Source of the DNA: Stenogyne calaminthoides
Lineage: Eukaryota; Streptophyta; Magnoliopsida; Lamiales; Lamiaceae
Length of the DNA: 64,000 nucleotides
Reading direction: 5' to 3'
NCBI GenBank assembly: GCA_037126765.1
Contig: JBBCBC010000026.1
Coordinates: 25,268,448 to 25,332,447, forward strand
The notes under the pieces are model-generated. The model ran no database searches and was not told the origin of the DNA. It saw nothing but the letters and a program-made list of their open reading frames with translations. The translations under genes were made by a program, and so were the position numbers. Shown here in pieces: positions 59,444 to 64,000 of this stretch. How positions within the stretch are numbered: the stretch's first letter is position 1; the number at the start of each line of letters is the position of its first letter.

Positions 59444-61032
59444 TGTTGGGATATTTTAGTTTTTATGAATTATGCCAAAACATTATCAACTTGTGTTATT
59501 CAAGCTAATTTACAGATAACAAGTTGAGGGGGAACGAAAGAAAAAGTTGAGGGGGAACTCACGGAATCAGAAGAAGATGATCGAGATCAGACGAGGCTGC
59601 AGACGAGACTGATTGAGATCAGATGAGTTAGATGAGTTCCAAGATTAACTGATGAGTTGTGCAAAATCAGAAGAGAAGAAAAGCTAAAGCCAACAAATCA
59701 GAAGAGAATGTTGCAGATCAGAAGAGGAGCAGATGAGACTGATCTAGATCAGACGTGATCGAGATCAGATATGATAAACTGATATGCTAACCTGGTGTAC
59801 TGACCTGATGCTATCCTGAGGTGTTGATCTGAAGAAGTGTTGATCTGATCAGTCGAGCTGACGATCGCAAAGAAGAAATCGAGAAATTGAGTCAAAGTGA
59901 CTGAAGGGAGGATGTCTGAATTCAGAGAACTGAACTCAGTCAGCCTGAGTGTCAGTATGCCTGATCAGACAAGGTCCGCTGAAAGAGAAGTCTGCTGAAT
60001 CAAGTAACCTGAGACTCAGAGAAACCTGAGACTCAGATGAGAAACCTGAGACTCAATATATCACCGGATACTGAGGCTCAGATAGACCTGAAGGCTCAGA
60101 GAAACCTGAAGGCTCAGATGAACTCAAGATTGAAGAACTCAAGACTCGAAGAATAATCAAGAATATAGCCGATTGAATTCGGTGACGTGGACCTAATGAG
60201 AGGAAGACAACCAGCTGAAGAAGAAGTCAAGTAGATTTTACAAGAATAGTATGGATTTGAATGTGATTCTCTCCAACGGTAACATTCAAATCCACACTAT
60301 AAATACAAGATCTTCCAATCAAATTATGTGTGGAGAATATGCAAACAATGCTACAGAGCCAAGAGTCATACAATCAAGCATTCCCACCATAGAACAAAAG
60401 TCTGTAGATATACAAATATGTTCAAGAGTGTTCTAAAACTCAATCTAAGCAACCCACGTTATATCCTAAGCTTAGAGAGATTTTCCCAACCTTAGCATTG
60501 ATGCTAAACCATTGTAAGGGAAAATCTCAACCTAGTTGGAGAAATCAACCAAACCCAAACCCTATTATTAGGTAGTTGGTGTGAAGTTGTAAAGAGTTAG
60601 TAAACTACAGAGGTAGTCAGAAAGCTCTAAGAAAAGTGAGTAAGCTACAGTGAGTTAGCCTGAAAGCTTGTAGGCGATCCCGTGTAGGGTGATAAGTCCC
60701 GAGGCGAGCCCGAGAGGGTGATAAGTCCAGTTGGAGTGAGAGCTCGTTAAATATCTAGAGGCGAACCCGAGAGGGTGATAAGTCCAGTTTGAAGGAATTT
60801 CCCTAGAAGGCAGAGAGAGAGTGGATGTAGGAGCTTGAGTCTCCGAACCACTATACTTTGTTGTGTTCTTTATTGCTTTACGTTCTTATCTTGTCATATG
60901 CATTCGATTATAAGCAAAACACAACACATGGACTTAAAAGCAAAAAATTTGGAATCACCATTCCTTCACCCCTGTTTTTATATGCATTTCATGATTTTTC
61001 CGCTGCACATGGGTTTTTCACCGGGCCTAACA
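59444..61032 (+). repeat. 5' LTR of element T
   Basis: TGTTGGGATATTTTAG to GGGCCTAACA. Promoter: ACTATAAATACAAG (60297-60310) is a good TATA box. Two internal repeat zones: CCTGAGACTCAG / CCTGAAGGCTCAG units (about 60007-60125), and three copies of a unit with GAGAGGGTGATAAGTCC (about 60671-60790). Confidence 0.88.
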
Positions 61033-61167
61033 ATTGGTATCAGAGCAGGAGTTCAAAAGATCACTTTTAATGTGATCACCTGAATTGATCTTTTTAAATG
61101 AAAACCCGTTTCTTTAAAAAATGCATATATTTTAATGTTTTGGCGTCATTATCAAAAAGGGGAAAAT

Positions 61168-62784
61168 TGTTTGGATATTTTAGTTTTGATGAATTATGCC
61201 AAAACATTATCAACTTGTGTTATTCAAGCTAATTTACAGATAACAAGTTGAGGGGGAACGAAAGAACAAGTTGAGGGGGAACTCACGGAATCAGAAGAAG
61301 ATGATCGAGATCAGACGAGGCTGCAGATAAGACTGATCGAGATCAGATGAGTTAGATGAGTTCCAAGATTAATTGATGAGCTGTGCAAAATCAGAAGAGA
61401 AGAAAAGCTAAAGCTAGCAAATCAGAAGAGAATGTTGCAGATCAGAAGAGGAGCAGATGAGACTGATCGAGATCAGTCGTGATCGAGATCAGATATGATA
61501 AACTAATATGCTAACCTGGTGTACTGACCTGATGCTATCCTGAGGTGTTGATCTGAAGAAGTGTTGTTGATCGGATCGATCAAACAAAGAAAATCGATAA
61601 CTTTGGTCAAAAGTGACTGAAGGACAGGGATGTTTAAATTGTGAGAATGAATCCGGTCGGCCCGAAAGTGTCAAGATGCCTGATCAGACAAGGTCCGATG
61701 AAAGAGAAGTCTGCTGAATCAAGTAACCTGAGACTCAGAGAAACCTGAGACTCAGATGAGAAACCTTAGACTCAATATGTCACCGGACACTGAGGCTCAG
61801 ATAGGCCTGAAGGCTCAGATAGACCTGAAGGCTCAGAGAAACCTGAAGGCTCAGATGAACCTGAAGATTCAGAAGAACCTGAAGACTCGGAAGAATCTGA
61901 AGAATATAGCCGTTGGAATTCAGCTGACGTGGATCAATGAGAGGAAGACAACCAGCTTGAAGAAGCTGCTGTACTTACAAGAATAGTATGGATTTGAATG
62001 TGATTCTCTTCAACGGTAACATTCAAATCCACACTATAAATACAAGATCTTCCAATCAAATTAAGTGTGGAGAATATGCAAACGATGCTACAGAGCCAAG
62101 AGCCATACAATCAAGCATTCCCACCATAGAACAAAAGTCTGTAGATATACAAATATGTTCAAGAGTGTTCTAAAACCCAATCTAAGCAACCCACGTTATA
62201 TCCTAAGCTTAGAGAGATTTTCCCAACCTTAGCATTGAGGCTAAACAAATGTAAGGGAAAATCTCAACCTAGTTGGAGACACCAACCAAACCCAAACCCT
62301 ATTGTTAGGTAGTTTGTGTGATTGTTGGAGTTGTAAAAAGAGTGAGTAAAGGCTGCAGAGTAGTCATTTAAAACTCTAGAGAAGAAGTGAGTAAACTATC
62401 TTGGATAGTCAGAAAGCTTGTGTGTGTTTGAGTAAGTAAACTGAAGAGTAGTCAGCCAGAAAACTCAAATGTAGAAGAAGTTAGTAAACTATCTTGGATA
62501 GTCAAAAAGCTTGTAGGCGATCCCGTGGAGGGTGATAAGTCCCGTTTGAAGGAATTTCCCTAGGAACAGGGAGAGTGGATGTAGGAGCTTGAGTCTCCGA
62601 ACCACTATACTTTGTTGTGTTCTTTATTGCTTTATGTTCTTACTTGTCATATGCATTCGATTATAAGCAAAACACAACACATGGACTTAAAAGCGAAAAA
62701 TTTGGAATCACCATTCCTTCACCCTTGTTTTTATATGCATTTCATGATTTTTCCTCATTTCATGGGTTTTTCACCGGGCCTAAT
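61168..62784 (+). repeat. 3' LTR of element T
   Basis: TGTTTGGATATTTTAG to GGGCCTAAT. TATA box at about 62035. Compared with the 5' LTR it has more CCTGAAGGCTCAG units (about 61780-61895), only one GATAAGTCC unit (62534), and an extra GGATAGTCAGAAAGCTT / AGTAAACT expansion (about 62340-62515). Confidence 0.88.
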
Positions 62785-62789
62785 GACCT

Positions 62790-63402
62790 GATGTTGCTTA
62801 TGCTATAAGTTGTTTGAGCCGATATATGTCAAATCCAGGTAAGACTCATTGGGAGGCCATGAAATGGATTCTAAGGTATTTGAAAGGTAAAACAAATGTT
62901 GGTCTTAAATTTTCCAGATCTTCTAATGATGTTAATTTAGTTGGCTATGTGGATGCAAATTATGCCAATGATAGAGATAATAGGAAATCAACTACTTCTT
63001 ATGTTTTTACCTTGTGTGGTTCTTGTATTAGTTGGAAATCTCGATTACAGTATGTTGGTGCTCAGTCCACCACTGAATCTGAGTATGTTGCTATCACTGA
63101 AGCTGTAAAAGAGGCTATCTAGTTAAAAGGATTATCACTGAAATTGGTTTTCTTAAGAAGAAAGTAGTTGTGTATTCTGACAGTCAATCAACCATTCAAT
63201 TGTGCAAAAATCCTGTTTTTCATGATAGAACTAATCATATTGATGTTAGATTTCATTTTATTCGTGATATCATTGAAAATGGCATAATTGAGCTTGTGAA
63301 AATTGCTTCTGAAAAGAATCCTTCCGACATGGGAACTAAATGTTTAAATTTGGATAAATTTAAAACCTGCATGAGACTTTTGAATTTTGATTCGATTGAT
63401 TA
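62790..63402 (+). pseudogene. Copia Y RNase H (one stop)
   Basis: DVAYAISCLSRYMSNPGKTHW, MKWILRYLKG, GYVDANYANDRDNRKSTTSY, TTESEYVAITEAVKEA with a TAG at 63120-63122 (Gln/Trp expected), then VVYSDSQSTIQLCKNPVFHD, THIDVRFHFIRD-like, ELVKIASEKNPSDMGTKCL, natural end at 63402. The acidic catalytic residues (YVDAN, TESEYVA, SDSQS) are present. Confidence 0.88.
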
Positions 63403-63637
63403 ATGGCATTTGTTTGTTGTGTGTTTGGGGATAGGGTCAGTATTTTTCAGCACTTATTACTGCCTCTGTTATGTGCCTAAAGTGTATAAAACCTATATTT
63501 AACTTTTGTGTTTTGTTGTACAGGTTTGCTGGAACCTGTTCTACTAACATGTTTGTTGCTTGTGCAGGTTTTACGGGTAGTGATGAAATTAAGTCCTCAT
63601 ATTATCCATATGAGTGGTGATGAAATGGGAATGGACC
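63403..63637 (+). other. 3' untranslated part of copia Y
   Basis: Non-coding tail between RNase H and the purine tract. No motif beyond TG-rich stretches. Confidence 0.55.
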
Positions 63638-63652
63638 AAAGAGGTGGAGAAA
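63638..63652 (+). other. Polypurine tract of copia Y
   Basis: AAAGAGGTGGAGAAA directly before TGTTGGGCC. The same junction occurs in reverse complement at about 43829-43850. Confidence 0.7.
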
Positions 63653-63898
63653 TGTTGGGCCTTTGTTTAACCCCACTCTTGTGGGAGAGGCTTCTTGGCC
63701 CAATTACCACAGATGACCCATATTGCGTTGATTTGGCCCATATATCCATCTTTCACGTTTGCTCAACCCTAATCTGCAGTCTCTCTCCCTCTCTCTCAAT
63801 CTTTCCGTTAGAGTGTTGATTTACTTACCTTTTCCATGATCGGAAATTATGGCTGACTGACCAGAAATCGCGGCTCTATTATTCTATTTAAAGGGTTT
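63653..63898 (+). repeat. 3' LTR of copia Y (first part)
   Basis: TGTTGGGCCTTTGTTTAACC onward, matching inverted 43638-43842 and, from TTTCACGTTTGCTC, forward 43859-44012. The similarity stops after TTTAAAGGG/TTTTCAT at about 63898, so the LTR is truncated or interrupted there. Confidence 0.7.
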
Positions 63899-64000
63899 TC
63901 ATTTGGCCCAAAACGGACAATATCATACCAATATGGAGATTTTGGTCCATTCAGTGTCATAACAATTCTATCCAGAAATTCCCGCATTCCAACCTCGTAG
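63899..64000. other. Unassigned end of window, possible LTR fragment
   Basis: TTGGCCCAAAACGGACAATATC resembles a segment frequent in plant copia LTRs. It is too short to assign. Confidence 0.3.

Larger units (their letters stand above)
59444..62784 (+). mobile_element. Non-autonomous LTR element with 1.6 kb LTRs and a 135 bp interior (element T)
   Basis: LTRs 59444-61032 and 61168-62784. Interior: primer site TGGTATCAGAGC (61035-61046) and a purine tract AAAAAGGGGAAAA (61154-61166), nothing else. Target duplication GACCT (59439-59443 and 62785-62789). The 3' LTR ends CCTAAT where the 5' LTR ends CCTAACA. It needs all proteins from another copia-type element. It splits RNase H of element Y. 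Confidence 0.88.

Noticed and set aside
61756..61986. Repeat protein gene (LKAQ/NLKxQ repeats)
   Set aside because: The ORF is produced by the CCTGAAGGCTCAG tandem repeat of an LTR; the sister LTR does not keep it open.

Overview
The window is eudicot nuclear DNA, probably from an asterid and possibly Lamiales. This is an inference from intron-containing G-type lectin receptor kinases, an R1-like NLR remnant, a tRNA-derived SINE, a Stowaway-type MITE, a CACTA transposon and deeply nested Ty1/copia and Ty3/gypsy retrotransposons. It is AT-rich except for two short GC-rich retroelement leaders.

Left part (1-14.8 kb), a receptor cluster: two tandem seven-exon G-type lectin S-receptor-like kinase genes lie about 5.4 kb apart. 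Copy 1 (1869-4996) is intact, 819 codons. Copy 2 (7286-10355) keeps every exon length and splice phase but has one stop just before the kinase P-loop, so it could only encode a 500-residue receptor without a kinase. Upstream of each gene is the same scrambled relic of the gene's own first exon, containing an inverted repeat. Downstream are a SINE with target-site duplications, a relic of a third receptor-kinase gene fused to half of an NLR gene, and a fold-back element.

Middle part (14.8-36 kb), nested retrotransposons: a decayed Ty3/gypsy element (about 15.92-35.1 kb) sits in a broken copia-type LTR. It was hit three times by the same LTR family: a solo LTR (TSD TTTAG), a full 9.3 kb copia element (TSD TACGA) and another solo LTR (TSD AAAGT). 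An LTR end with a primer-binding site follows.

Right part (36-64 kb): a minus-strand CACTA element with a Tnp2-type transposase (37.1-41.9 kb), then a second copia element, here called Y (about 43.6-63.9 kb). Y is split by a reverse solo LTR (TSD GGAGC), a full 9.35 kb copia element (TSD TGTTA) and an unusual element with 1.6 kb LTRs and a 135 bp interior (TSD GACCT). Y's 5' LTR is fused head-to-head to an inverted copy of the family's own 3' end.

Most notable points: (i) differences between paired LTRs concentrate at CAG/CTG sites, with changes that cytosine deamination cannot explain and that look like a long-read base-calling artefact at CHG-methylated cytosines; (ii) inverted-repeat fragments of receptor exon 1 are kept upstream of both receptor genes and could be a small-RNA source; (iii) copy 1 has lost two EGF-domain cysteines that are expected disulphide partners. 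I saw no plausible wholly new gene system. The interest lies in receptor evolution, the nested-insertion record and the possible sequence artefact. All calls come from reading the sequence; no database search was run.
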